Assembly (NCBI GenBank): GCA_947683625.1
Contig: CANTUR010000114.1
Span: forward strand, 1,674,001-1,738,000
Direction of reading: 5' to 3'
DNA length: 64,000 nucleotides
DNA from: Mallotus nudiflorus
Taxonomy: Eukaryota; Streptophyta; Magnoliopsida; Malpighiales; Euphorbiaceae
The notes beneath the pieces were generated by a model. It saw nothing but the letters and a program-made list of their open reading frames with translations, was not told where the DNA came from and ran no database searches. Of this stretch, positions 45,032 to 57,003 are shown piece by piece; the first letter of the stretch is position 1, and every line of letters begins with the position of its first letter. The translations under genes were made by a program, and so were the position numbers.

Positions 45032-46507
45032 TTGGTCTCTGTACTTGCTCTATTAAAGTTAGGATATATTTTGCATTTTCTTAGAGAATGTGTTAAGATT
45101 ACTCATGGTACTGTTTATTATAGTTGTGGATACATTATGGATGGTTTTATGGTGTTAAACATAAACTATTATAATAGAAATCATGGTGTTTATTTTTCCT
45201 TGTTCACTAAATATAGCAATGATAATGTGGATGTGCAATTATAGCATTCTAGATTAGGACACATTAGGCAAGATAGAATGAATAGACTTACTTATGATGG
45301 TCTATTAGAATTAAACAAAAAATTTGAATTGCCCACTTGTGAATTTTATTTACAAGGAAAAGCCACCAGTAAACCATTTGGAAAGGCCACAAGAGCAAAA
45401 TTTCCTTTGCAACTAATACATTCTAATATATGTGGACTAATGAGTGTCAAAGCAAGGCATGGAGCCTTATATTTCATTACATTTATAGATGACTTCACTC
45501 GATATGGTCATGTCTATTTGATCTCCCATAAATCTAAAGCATTAGATTAATTTAAGAAATATATAAATGAAATTAAAAATTAATTAGATAGGAGAATAAA
45601 AGCATTAAGGACCGATTAAGGTAGAGAGTATCTACCTGAACAATTCAAAGAATTGTGTAATAAAAAATGAATGGAAAGGTAATTAAAAATTCCTAGAATG
45701 CCGTAATTAAATGGTGTTATTGAGCGAAGGAATCAAACTTTGCTTGAAATGGTTAAGTCAATGATGGGGCAAGCTAATCTCCCAATTTGTTATTGGGGTG
45801 ATGCTTTATTGTCTGCAACTTATGTGCTTAATCGTGTACCTTCTAAATTGATTTTCACTACACCTTATGAATTATGGAAGGGTAGAAAGTCCAATTTGAA
45901 TGAGCTGTATCCATAGGGATTTGCAACATACATTCTTAATAATTTTTACAAATTTGGTAAATTGGGATCGAGAGGAAAGAAATGTATCTTTATAAGATAT
46001 TTTGAGCTCTCAAAAGGTCATGTATTTGTTGGTGAGGATTTCGATGGAAGATTGACTAAAATTGAGTCTCGTGATGCCACTTTCCTTGAAAATCATTTTC
46101 CTAAGAGAGATAATGTTAATAAAGATAATCATTTATTTGAGATAGAAGATGATGAAGAGACATGCATAAGTCAATAAAAGATTGACACATAAAATATAAC
46201 ACCTAGTCTTATTTTTGACAATGGGAGTATACATGATTTACTTCACCCACCTCAATTGAGTAGGAGAAATGATACTAAAATTAATCCAATTTCAATTGGT
46301 CAAAGTAGTGATTCTCAATTACATCAAAGAATACATTTTAAAACTCCTAAGAGACATTTTACAATTAAGAATGAAGTCTATATTGTTACTCCCAATGATG
46401 AAGAGGAACCAAAAATTGTCAAAGAGGCACTTGAGTATCCTGCCAAAGAAAAGTGCAAAGTTGCAATGAAAGAGGAAATGGAATCTATGAAAATGAATCA
46501 AGTTTAG
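45032..46507 (+). pseudogene. Copia integrase remnant
   Basis: Pre-integrase piece HSRLGHIRQDRMNRLTYDGLL near 45245-45300; core ATRAKFPLQLIHSNICGLMS, FITFIDDFTRYGHVYLIS, then LRTD.GREYL. Its PQxNG motif is broken by TAA at 45704-45706. The part beyond, VIERRNQTLLEMVKSMMGQA and YWGDALLSATYVLNRVPSK, is well kept. The linker 46256-46507 leads into reverse transcriptase. Confidence 0.78.
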
Positions 46508-46529
46508 AACTTGATTGATTTACCACGAT

Positions 46530-47945
46530 GTTAAAAATCTATTAGGAATAAGTGGATTCACAAAATCAAACATAAGGTGGATGGTTCTATTGATAGATAT
46601 AAAGCTCAATTATAATGAAGGGTTATACTCAACAAGAGGGTATAGATTATGACCAAAATTTTTCACCTGTTGTTAGGTTTACCTCAATTTTCCTTATCCT
46701 AGCTCTTGTAGCTCATATGGATTTAGAATTGCATCAAATGGATGTGAAAATAGCTTTTCTTAATGGAGAGCTAGATGAAGAAATCTACATGGAACAACCT
46801 ATAGGTTTTATTGTTAAAGGCTAAGAGCGCAAAGTATGTAAGCTTCAAAGATCTATTTATGGTTTTAAATAGTCATCTAGAAAATGGTACCTTAAATTCC
46901 ATAAAGCAATTATAACTTATCATTTTAAAATAATTAACGAGGACCACTGTGTTGATATTAAAATATTTGATGAAAAATTTGCAATTCTATCTTTTTATAT
47001 TGATGATATATTAATAGCTAGGAATGACAAGGAGTATCTAATGAAAATTAAAATTTGGTTATCCATTAATTTTAACATGAAAGACATGGGTGAGGCTGAT
47101 TATATATTGGGGGATAAAATTAAAAGAGATCTTTCAAAGAAAGTTTTGGCTTTGTCACAAGAGAATTATATCCAAAAGATTCTAGAATGCTTTAATATGA
47201 GAAATTTTAAATTGGTGGACACTCTTGTGTCAAAATGTGATGTTTTAAGTATCAAAATGTGTCCTAATAATATCTAAAAGAACAAAGAGAAATGGGCTCT
47301 ATACCATACTCTAGTGTTGTGGGCAATCTTATGTATGTTATATTGTGTACTCACCTAGATATTTATTTTGCTGTTGGATTAGTTAGTCAATATCAATCAA
47401 ATCCTGGACAAGAGCATTGGAAAGCTATTAAAAGGATTCTGAGGCATCTAAAATGCACTATGAATTATTGCTTATATTATTAAGGATCAGACTTACATCT
47501 AATTGGATATTCAGATGTTGATCAGGGAGGAGACCTTGATCAAGATAAATCCACCTTTAGCTATATTTTCTTACTAAATAAAGATGCTATCTCATGGAGC
47601 ATTAAGAAATAAACATGTACAACTTTGTCAATTATGGAAGCTAAATTTATTGCATGTTCAGCTGCAGTGCAGGAAGCTGTTTGGTTAAGAAGATTTTTTA
47701 TGAATTTGGGAATTCAAAATGGTTACGAGGGAGCCATTATTATTCATTATGATAATCAAACAGCAATTGCTTTCATAAAAGATCCCAAATATCATAGTAG
47801 AACCAAACATATAGATACAAAGTACAACTATAGTAGAGACATTATTGGTAAAAGAGAAGTATCTGTACAATACATATCTATACAAAAAATGGTGGTTGAT
47901 CCTTTAACTAAGTCAATTCTAAGAGATGTATTCTTGCACATGTAA
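46530..47945 (+). pseudogene. Copia reverse transcriptase and RNase H remnant
   Basis: Reverse transcriptase: MKGYTQQEGIDYDQNFSPVV, LELHQMDVKIAFLNGELDEE, the catalytic segment YIDDILIA (about 46999) and MKDMGEADYILGDKI. RNase H: SVVGNLMYVILCTHLDIYFA, SIMEAKFIACSAAVQEAVW, HYDNQTAIAFIKDPKYHSRT and the tail VDPLTKSILRDVFL. Stops include TAG for Gln in GFKQSS. The RNase H end is open for 106 codons (47625-47945), the best-preserved part of this element. Confidence 0.82.
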
Positions 47946-49014
47946 ATTCTCTTGGATTGCATAGAATATATAATATTTTATTGAGCATATATATTGAATT
48001 ATTTAGATAAATGCAATAATTGGCATGTTTACTTAATTGTATTCTTACTTTATACACATCTTACATACATTGTTAAATGCTCAACAAAGAGATGTCACAC
48101 AGGTTTTTAGGTTAGCTTACTCACACAAGCAACCGCCTTTAGTGCTAAGACAGTAAGCAGAGATGAGATTAAATGTTGGGACTATCTCCTTAAAGGAAAA
48201 TAAGATGAGGTTGTTTCTAGGCATATAACCGTTTTAGATTGCCCTATCCAAATGACTCATGTAAGCCAAATGTGAATTCTTAGTCATTACCTGCCATCGA
48301 GAGTATCTCAAGAATTCAAGATAGCCATAAATGAGCGACTGAATGTAGTTTTGTATAATTTTTTTTATTAACATCACTTAAAAATATATATAAACATTGT
48401 AGCATGATTTATACCATGTGTGCTTATTTGACCAAAAAGGTAGCGGGAGAATGATTCTTACTTCTTTATTATGTGAGACATTGAGGATGATTTTAAATCC
48501 TTAAATTAGTACCGTTATACTTTTTATTGTTTTTTGTAATTTATATATAGTATTTTGCTATATTAGCATGCTACTTATTGTCATGAAAGATTCGATCTAT
48601 AAAATATGTCTGGAAAAGCAACTATGTATAAGTTATAAAATCTGAATAGAAAAGGAAGATTTTATCTTGTGTGTCCATTGGCCAACCAATCTTATCGTCT
48701 GATAGAAGTATGACTTGATTATGGATACACAAAATGAAAATATCTTAAACATGCTATTCGAGGGATATAAGATGTTAATATAATTTAAAAGGGACAATCT
48801 AGGGTACTGCGAGTATATATTTGATTGACTAATATATTTTTATATAGGGTTGAAGCTTCTGTGTTATTCCTAACAGATGCATAGTAATAAGCTCTGAAGT
48901 GCAGGTTTTGCTCGCTAAGTTGCATGACCCATTTACTAGTATGAAAGTGTTATTTATCTATTGATTAAAGAAAATCTCACAATGGAGTCATAACCATCAT
49001 ATGCTAGTGGGAGA
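47946..49014 (+). other. Non-coding 3' internal region of the copia element
   Basis: About 1.07 kb between the pol stop and the polypurine tract GTGGGAGA at 49007-49014. No frame of note. Such a long 3' region is uncommon for small copia elements and may include another insertion. Confidence 0.5.
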
Positions 49015-49404
49015 TGTTGGAATTTGGATTTGGGTCACCCATGACGAGTTGACTTGATCCAACTTGATTTAATAAAAAAAAAGGGAAGTGCAATTACCGA
49101 AAGGTAGTTGTCCCTAAAATTATAGGAGCAACTGCTCCTGTTTACGTACAAAAAATAAAATGTACATGCTTATGAAAAATAAAGAGAACAAGAACAAAAG
49201 ATACAAAGAACAAAAAAAAAACACTCTTACAAACTCTCCCAAATTGAATGAAATAACAAAAGTAAATAGGGTTGTGAAAACATAATTTTTTTCCCCAATA
49301 TTTTGGTATGATTAACATAAACCTAGTATTCATCAATTTCAAGTTTATGGAATCATCAAAGGTATGTGATCCTAACTATTTTGTTATTTTAATTCAGCAT
49401 TACA
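49015..49404 (+). repeat. Right LTR of the 43858-49404 copia element
   Basis: Starts TGTTGGAATTTGG after the purine tract and ends about ...CATTACA. It is matched over its length by the reverse complement of 61943-62319, including the ggagcaactgctcc palindrome (about 49127) and a cluster of short A-rich runs. Confidence 0.8.
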
Positions 49405-51316
49405 ATAGCTTTTTATTATAATATTGATGCTATATGAGTAGTTTTACACATACACGTTCTTGTAATTTCTCAAAAGGTCCTTAATACTTTATTTAATTTA
49501 ACAGTGGTGTATTTTCAAATAAATTTTCTATATATTGTCATCATGCATATCATATATTTTCCATACAACCTCAGTCATACTAGCCTCATTGGCCTCATGA
49601 GCTCATGCTCAATTGATGTGCAAACTCAGTTCTACATTTCCTCAATAATATTATTTGCATTAATCAAAATGAAATTTGAACCTGAAAACATTATGAATCT
49701 TGTCTAAATGTATATAAAATTTATAAACTTTTCTATCATAGACTAGTCATGAAATATTTAAAAACACATTATTTTCCACAAGTCACAAGGTATTATATCA
49801 AGTTGCACAACATTTAATTTTATAGCTATTCACTTATCGTGAAATTTCTTGTTTCTCACAATATAAATTCTTAAAGATTTGAGCATAAAGTTTTACTTTC
49901 AAATTATTTAAAATGATTTATAATTCTACCTTCCATTGGTTAGAAATGAGCATTAACAAACAATTGAATCTTATAGCAACCTATGGGTTATATTGCTAAC
50001 TATCTCTTTCTCAAAGCGCTACAACATATAACTCCATCTCGGAGCACTACAACCTACAGCTTCTCGAAACATTTTTAGTTATTACTCTTTCTCATACTAT
50101 AATTATTTATAGAATTAATAAAATTATATTACATTACTCTTTCTCAAAGCGCTACAGCCTATAACTCCATCTCGGAGCACTGTAGCTAACAGCTCCTTCT
50201 CGAAACATTTTTATTTATCACTCTTTCTCATAGTATAATTATTTATAGAATCAATGAATTCTATTACATTACTCTCTCTCATAGCATACTCGTTAACTAT
50301 ATAAATTCACCCCAAATGCATATTGAACTTATATGTTTCCCCAAAGGCAATTATTATAGAATTGCCATCAACGTCAAGAAACCTTTAATCTAAGAATCAC
50401 TCTCACCATGACCAATATAAATAGGTCAGGATAATTAAGCTCATCAAAACACCTTAATGAACATGGATACAATAGTGCTCAAATTACAATTTTAGTTTAT
50501 CATACAATGTTTCAGTACGTGTACAATGCATTTGCTATTTTATCACTATTATGTGTAGTTATTGTTACAAATAAATTTAACACTTCAAAAAATTTGGCAT
50601 ACGTTTTGTCTTAAAAATTTTTTATGATCACTTAAGTATATAATTTGGGATTATACTCTTCAAGAATTAAATACTCATGACTATGTGTGTGTGTGTGTGT
50701 GTTTGTGTGTATATATAGTTCAGAAGTATACACCTTGTAAATTAAATTCTTACACCTATTCTTTCTCAAATATAAATTTTATTATAAATCTTATTTATTA
50801 CTCTAAAATTAGTGAAGTTCCAAGACTTAATTAAACATAATATATCAATTTACTTACTTCATTGAGGCCTTTTATGAAAATGCACCTTTAAGTTCTCAAC
50901 TCTGGCTCAAGGTTTAGATACTATATCTTGATTAAAATAAATTTATTATCAAGAACTATATTTAGTTCTTAAATATTCAATTCAACATAGCTTTTACCAA
51001 CTTAAATCTTTAATTTGATAATTAATAAGTTAATACCAAACTTAATTCCAAGATTGATCATCAATAGATTAATACCAAAACACGATTCCAATACTTCTAC
51101 TAGTTCAACTCTATTATTTACAATTTGAAGGGATATGATCAAGTCATCTATAACAAAAATGGAACATTTAATCTCTAGTTAGAAATCAATATGAATTTGG
51201 AAAGAGTAACACTAACTTGTAAGGCTTACAGGTTTATAGCCATTCAACTTAACAACAACAAGATGGCCACTTAAATCACTATATATATATATATAATCCA
51301 ATTGTGCGATTCCTTT
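49405..51316. other. Repetitive non-coding DNA, possibly part of a large gypsy-like LTR
   Basis: No gene. Includes a 133-bp tandem repeat and a (TG)n tract at 50684-50702. Its position, and the gypsy-like LTR end at about 57000, suggest that it and 55789-57000 belong to one older minus-strand LTR that was split by later insertions. I could not find its left boundary. Confidence 0.4.
50004..50273. repeat. 133-bp tandem duplication plus partial third copy
   Basis: Units start at 50004 and 50137 (ctctttctcaaagcgctaca...) and agree at most positions, including ccatctcggagcact and ctcgaaacattttta. A third partial start is at about 50272. Confidence 0.88.
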
Positions 51317-52027
51317 ATATTTATTTATGTCTTTGGTAAGGTACCCTCTTATTTCAAAGGTTTAATACTTTTACAACAATGAAAATTCCCCTTTTTCTTG
51401 TATTTTACTTTCTTGCTATGGTTTTAGAGCATTTTATTTAGATTATTAAAATAGCATTTCAGCACGTTCAATTCATAGAATTTTTCAATTAACTTAACAT
51501 GTACAACAACAACTTACTTAACTACAAAATTAAGGATTTATGTAAGGCAATTTCCACAAGTATACGATTCGTAACAAGTAGTAAAGTTCAACTATTGAGT
51601 ATCGTTCTCATGAGGAGATTGATACCAAGTACTAGCCATAATTATATTTCTACAAGCTAACAAAATAATATTTATTTATGTCTTTGGTAAGGTACCTTCT
51701 TATTTCAAAGGTTCAATACTTTTACAACAATGAAAATTCCCCATTTTCTTTTCTTTCACCTTCTTGCTCTATTTTTAGAGCATTTTATTCAGATTATTAA
51801 AATAGCATTTCAGCACGTCTAGTTCATAGAATCTTGCAATTAAGTTAACATGTACAACAACAACTTACTTAACTATAAAATTAAAGGTTTATGTAAGGCA
51901 ATGTCCACAAGTGCACGATTCATAATAAGTAGTAAAGTTCAACTATTGAGTATCGTTCCCATGAGGAGATTGATACCAAGTACTAGCCATAATTATATTT
52001 CCACAAACTAACAAAATAATATTTATT
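51317..52027. repeat. 351-bp tandem duplication spanning a solo-LTR junction
   Basis: 51317-51667 is repeated at 51668-52018 with few differences. The 9-bp word ATATTTATT occurs at all three boundaries (51317, 51668, 52019). Each copy contains about 220 bases of flanking DNA plus the first 130 or so bases of the solo LTR. Confidence 0.9.
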
Positions 52028-53288
52028 GGAATGAAATAACAAAATTAACAAGCAACAATAAAAATCCTAATTCTAAAATATTTATTTTAAAGTTTAATAA
52101 TTAAAATACTAAAGCCTGGATTTGCTTCACTAGCTACTACTTGAATTATAGGACCAATTCACAATTTAAATCATTAACACAGTAAAGGGTAAACTATTCA
52201 AATCACTTAATGTTTCTTTTGTGATCATTCAAGCATACCAAAGTTAATTATAACCTATTGTCATCGTCACATTAATTAAATAAGGCTCATTAATTTCTTT
52301 AGCGATTTATTACTCCTCGAAGGATTCATATACTTTCATGATCGAGGTCCCTAACTTTTACAAGTCTATAAGCTGATAAATCATGGAACTTTTATTGTCT
52401 CTAATCTACCCAAAAACATGCATTCAATCAGGCCTAAAATTGAACACAAGACAATTAAGCACAATTTGTAGAATTGACTGATAATTAATTCTTTGAAAGG
52501 AAATAAAGATCCAAGAAAGTAATAGACTAGCTACACAAATCCAAACCCTAAAGAGAATTTAACCATGCATGGTTATGGCAATGAACACAAACAAAAATAA
52601 AGAGAATATATCTAAATGAATGAATGTATGTATCCCCTAATAATCCTCTCCAAGATTAGATATCTCCTCCTTATAGACTTCCTTCTTGCTTAAGGATTTC
52701 CAACTTTCCCATCTTAGAAATCTTCCATCTTAAAAATCTTCTAAATCATTGAACCACAATGAAAAAGGAAAAATTTGATGTTGCACAACTCAAGACATGG
52801 TCGTGTGGTCGAGTGTGTGGAGTACACGGTGGCTTGCATAGGGTGTGCACTGGTGTATGGAGTGATTTTCAACACACACTGTGTTGCATGGCCATACAGT
52901 GGGGTTTGTATGGCTTCTTTATCGAGCTTGATTTCAACTAGGCTAGTACATAGGCAATGACATAGGCATGCAGAACTCTTAATAGATACATGGGCATGCG
53001 CTAGCTTATATGCATGACTATGCAAAGGCTCTCATCGTATAGAGGCTCTCATCGCATAGAGGCTAGGACATGGGTGTGCAATAATTCCAACTGTAAAATA
53101 CATAAAAATTAGACACTAAGACATAATTAATTATCAGACAATTATGCAAATGAGATATTAAAATGCAATTTAATAACATTATGTTAAATGCAAGTGAAAT
53201 AGACAATGATTAAATAAAACTAAAATAAAAATGCTATAAAACCTAATAAAAATGCTTCTAAAATTGTATATATAAATGACACACATCA
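51541..53288 (-). mobile_element. Solo LTR (gypsy-like) with TSD ATTTA
   Basis: Begins TGTAAGGCAATTTCC at 51541 and ends GACACACATCA at 53288. TSDs ATTTA are at 51536-51540 and 53289-53293. The start is present twice because of the later 351-bp duplication (second start 51892, where the flank reads GTTTA). Without the duplication the LTR is about 1397 bases. Minus orientation is inferred from the reverse-complement start TGATGTGTGTC. No coding content; the small open frames at 52741-53025 are chance. Confidence 0.8.
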
Positions 53289-53638
53289 ATTTATGTTGAT
53301 TTTAAAAGGAACTATTTTAACATGATTCAAGAGGTGTTTTACAATGAGTTTCTCAAGAAATAATACAAGAAACATTAAACTTTAGGGTTGTTTAAAACGA
53401 AATTGAACAACAAATTTTAGTAGAGTTCAGCAGTAAATAAATGACAATAAGGATTTTAAGAATCACAACAGCTTAGGTACATATTTTGACATGGTTTGAA
53501 GAACAAATGGTGCAACTAACATCCCAAGAAAATAACACAACAAACAACAAGATTTAGAGCTGCTTAAGAATCAATTTTCAATACAGAAGTAAGGAGAGTT
53601 ATATTGTAGGCATTTAAACATCAGAGAAAAAGGATGGC

Positions 53639-55788
53639 TGTAAACTATGAGGTTTAGCGCGCGTCCAAGATTTTAGCAATTGTAAGACAGTTTGAGCTCA
53701 AGGCTCTAAAGAACGCACTAACCACTATCACAAAGACATGGCATAGAGATGAAGAGTCACCACCCAGGGTAATAACTGGGACAAATCGAAAAGGTGGTAA
53801 TCAATTCCTTAAAAAAAAGCTAGCACCACAACTAGGAGATTCTGAGTATGGAATACCAACTTCTTTCAGTCTTATGTTCATTTAGTATTACTTTATAAAT
53901 TACTATATTATCCTCTATTTACATGCAATTTCCTATAAACCCTTATTCTAGCAATTAACTTCAAGGCAAACCAATCATGAAAATACAAGTAAATAATGCA
54001 TTCAATCAAACATATAATCCCTAAATTAGTCTGACATACATGGATTTTAATTAATTGGGCTAAATCTACATGTTTTAATTTACAAGTGAGCTAAAGACTA
54101 ATGGGCCTAATTCCTTTTAATTTTAATTAAATGAGCCTAAATCTATTTATTTTAATTCTAAAAATGAGTCTAAATCTACAAATTATGAAGGTATTTAAAT
54201 TAGTGGGCCTAATTCTACACGTTTTAATAATAAGGTGATCTTAAATCTACAAATTATGAAAAGTGCTTAAGTTAAGTGGGCTAAGTCTAATTAATTAAAT
54301 TAAATTAAGTGGGCTTATGTCTAATTTACTAAGTGGGCTTAAATTATCTCTAACCTACAAATCTAATTAATTATGGGCCTAAATGCATTTTAATTAATTA
54401 AACCTAAAAAACTTAAGTTTAAATGGATGAATTAGAATCTAATATGGGCTTAAGGCCCAAAACATATAAAAATAAATAAACACGCCTAAAAAAAAAATAA
54501 AGCATATTAAAATAATTAAATAAAAGATCAAACAACTAATTAAATTCCTTCTAAAAAACCTAATTTTCATTAACATGCAATTTCTAAATTAATCTACTTC
54601 CACAATTTATTTTAATTAATTACTCAATTAAGACCCTAATTTTACCAACCAATTAATTAACATAAACATACAATCACACATAATTTCACTATTCCCACTA
54701 TTGGAGCTATTACAATAATTTATAGAAAATAATAATAAAATAATTAATACAACCCAAAAAATAAATAAATAAAATAAAGCAATAAAATAAAATAATAATA
54801 GAAAACTCTAGAAACTATTTATCTACAAGGTCTTATCCATGGCATCCCATGGATCTCTTATGAATTTGATTCTCCAAGTATGATCATTATGTGTTTTCCT
54901 CCATAATCACCATAAAAAAAAGAATAAAAATTATGATTAGTGGATAAATTATAACAATAATAAAACAAAATTAAAAATCAAATAAATCAAAATAGAAATA
55001 AAATAAAATAAAATAAGAAGATGATGATGCTTATGGATGATTTTAATGGAGTGTTCCTCAGATTTTGTAAAATCACAATTCTTGATAGATCTTCGAATAT
55101 TATTCTCCAAAAATCTTCCAGAGATCTTTATTTAAGTAAAAGAATTTGTAGAGAATAAGATTTTTTCTTCTTTTTTTTTCTCTTCCTTTTTCTTTCTTTT
55201 CTTTTCTTTTCTTTTTTTTTTCTTTATGCCTTCTTCTTTTTTCTCTCCTTCTCTTCGTTTTTTTTTTTAATTTTTGTGTCCCCTATTTTCAGAGCCAAAA
55301 TACTCCTTATATATGGATATGTCTTCAAACCCTAGTTATAAATTAATTCCTAAAAGACTTCTATTTCTTTAAAAACATTATCAAAATAATTTTAGGAGAA
55401 TTTCAGACCAATTAGGATTCAATTTTTCTTGAAAAATTCGAGAACCCAGGCTGAAGAGGTCTAATTCCTATCGAAATTGTGTAATTCTGACCGGAATTGT
55501 GTAATTCGGATCGGAATTATACAATTTTAACCAAAATTAATGTAATTTCGATCACTTTTTTTAATTTTTAATTATTAAAAGGTCCTTAAAAGAATTTAAG
55601 TTTTTCAATTAGGTCCTTAAAAAAACATTGCAATTTAGTCCATGAAAACATGAAATCCTTTCTTTGAAAAATGTAATTAGACCTCTGAAGTTTCAAAGTT
55701 CAAGTATTGAAGACCTATTTATGATATTTTCATTAATGGAGTCCTCTGTCGCATTCATAACTCATCATCCCAAAATTAGGTGTCTACA
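53639..55788 (-). mobile_element. Solo LTR, 2150 bp, TSD ATGGC
   Basis: Begins TGTAAACTATGAGG and ends GGTGTCTACA, with perfect TSDs ATGGC at 53634-53638 and 55789-55793. In reverse complement it starts TGTAGACACC, like many plant gypsy LTRs. It contains a long pyrimidine-rich tract (about 55150-55270) and a series of short aattcggatcggaattgt-type repeats near 55460-55540. No coding sequence. The flanking DNA on both sides reads as one continuous older repeat. Confidence 0.85.
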
Positions 55789-57000
55789 ATGGCAATAAAA
55801 CACCAAATTTCAGCGAGCAACAAAAGTCAAAACAAGCTATGGGTTCGGTGGGGTTCATTCATAAAATCCTACTATAAAATTCATCATAAATATCAGCAAA
55901 ACACACATTATTCTACTGTAGAATTCACACTAAATAGTAGCAAATCACCCATTCCTTTTTCAGTTTGTTTTTATCTGTTTTTAAGTCGCATTAGCAAGTT
56001 ATTTAAACTCTAATTTGCATTTTATCTCCAAGGAAATTAGTTGCATCCTCACATTGCACAAAAATAAACTTAATAATAGTAAAATTGCAAAGTTCCTGAT
56101 AGTTTAAAATGAACAACATTAGCAACTGATTCCCAAAGCAAGAGCAGTACTGAAGCAACAAGTTTCATGTCTGTTCCAAGAATCGAAACTCAATAAGAAG
56201 AGTAGCACTAAGAATGTTAAAATCAAATAACAAAAATGGTTCAAGAAGCATTCAGAATTCACAAAAAAATGACACCAAGAGTTCATGATTTCAACAACAG
56301 TAAGGAATTCAAAAGAAATAATTTTAGAATCGGTTTGAAGGAAAAAATGATGTTCACTCACCTGTATTCCAGCAAAATCTAACTTAATCGCCACTTTAAT
56401 AACCAACTTGACCTCATACAATGAGTAATCTGCCTAAATCTCAGCTCCCTTTAGCTGAAATCCTCGCTTGCTTATCTTCTTTATCCTTTTCTAGTAAGCA
56501 CTCTCTTCTCCCTTCTATTCTGCTATGTTCTTTTCTTTCTAACGCATAGAAACATTTTTTTTTCAACAGATGGCTATGTGTGAGAAGAGGCTCACATGCC
56601 TCTTGACACCTCACCATGTTAAATACACATTAATCCTTTTTTTTTTTTTTGCAAAGAGACAAATGTCCCTTTCATGCAATTCATTCAATTTTTTTGACAC
56701 CTCATGCATTTTTTTTCAAATACACCCTTATTTCTTTCTTTCTTCTTCAACTATACCCTTCTCATCTTTATTTTCTTTCAATTGAACCCTCATTTCCTTT
56801 GTGCAAATTGATACATCACTAGGCAAATTTCTCTTTAATCCTTTTATTTATCACATATTGTTAATCTCAAACCTTTATCTCTTTTATTCTATAAAAATTA
56901 AGCCCCTTGATTAATAATTTTTAATCAAATTGAGACTTAATTTAATTAATTAATTATTACTATTATTTATTTAATAATATGAGGGAACGGATGTTACACA
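55789..57000 (-). repeat. End of an older gypsy-like LTR (minus strand)
   Basis: The right edge (about 56998 or 57000, ...gatgttacaca) reads TGTAACATCCGTTCC in reverse complement, a very common plant gypsy LTR start. Directly after it, copia gag coding sequence begins in frame. The left continuation lies beyond the 53639-55788 insertion. No gene; the T-rich stretch at 56636-56800 is low complexity. Confidence 0.5.
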
Positions 57001-57003
57001 TAT

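Larger units (their letters stand above)
43858..49404 (+). mobile_element. Ty1/copia element, degenerate, 5' end missing
   Basis: Gag starts at ATG 43858. Zinc knuckle, protease-like region, pre-integrase, integrase, reverse transcriptase and RNase H follow in copia order to 47945. About 1.07 kb of non-coding DNA (47946-49014) separates the pol end from the right LTR, which starts at 49015 after the purine tract GTGGGAGA. The left LTR and primer-binding site were not found. The LTR belongs to the same family as the minus-strand LTR at 61943-62319. Confidence 0.8.

Noticed and set aside
52741..53025. Three overlapping open frames of 60-94 codons on both strands
   Set aside because: They lie inside a solo LTR with TSDs, show no domain, and have no start context or splice partners.
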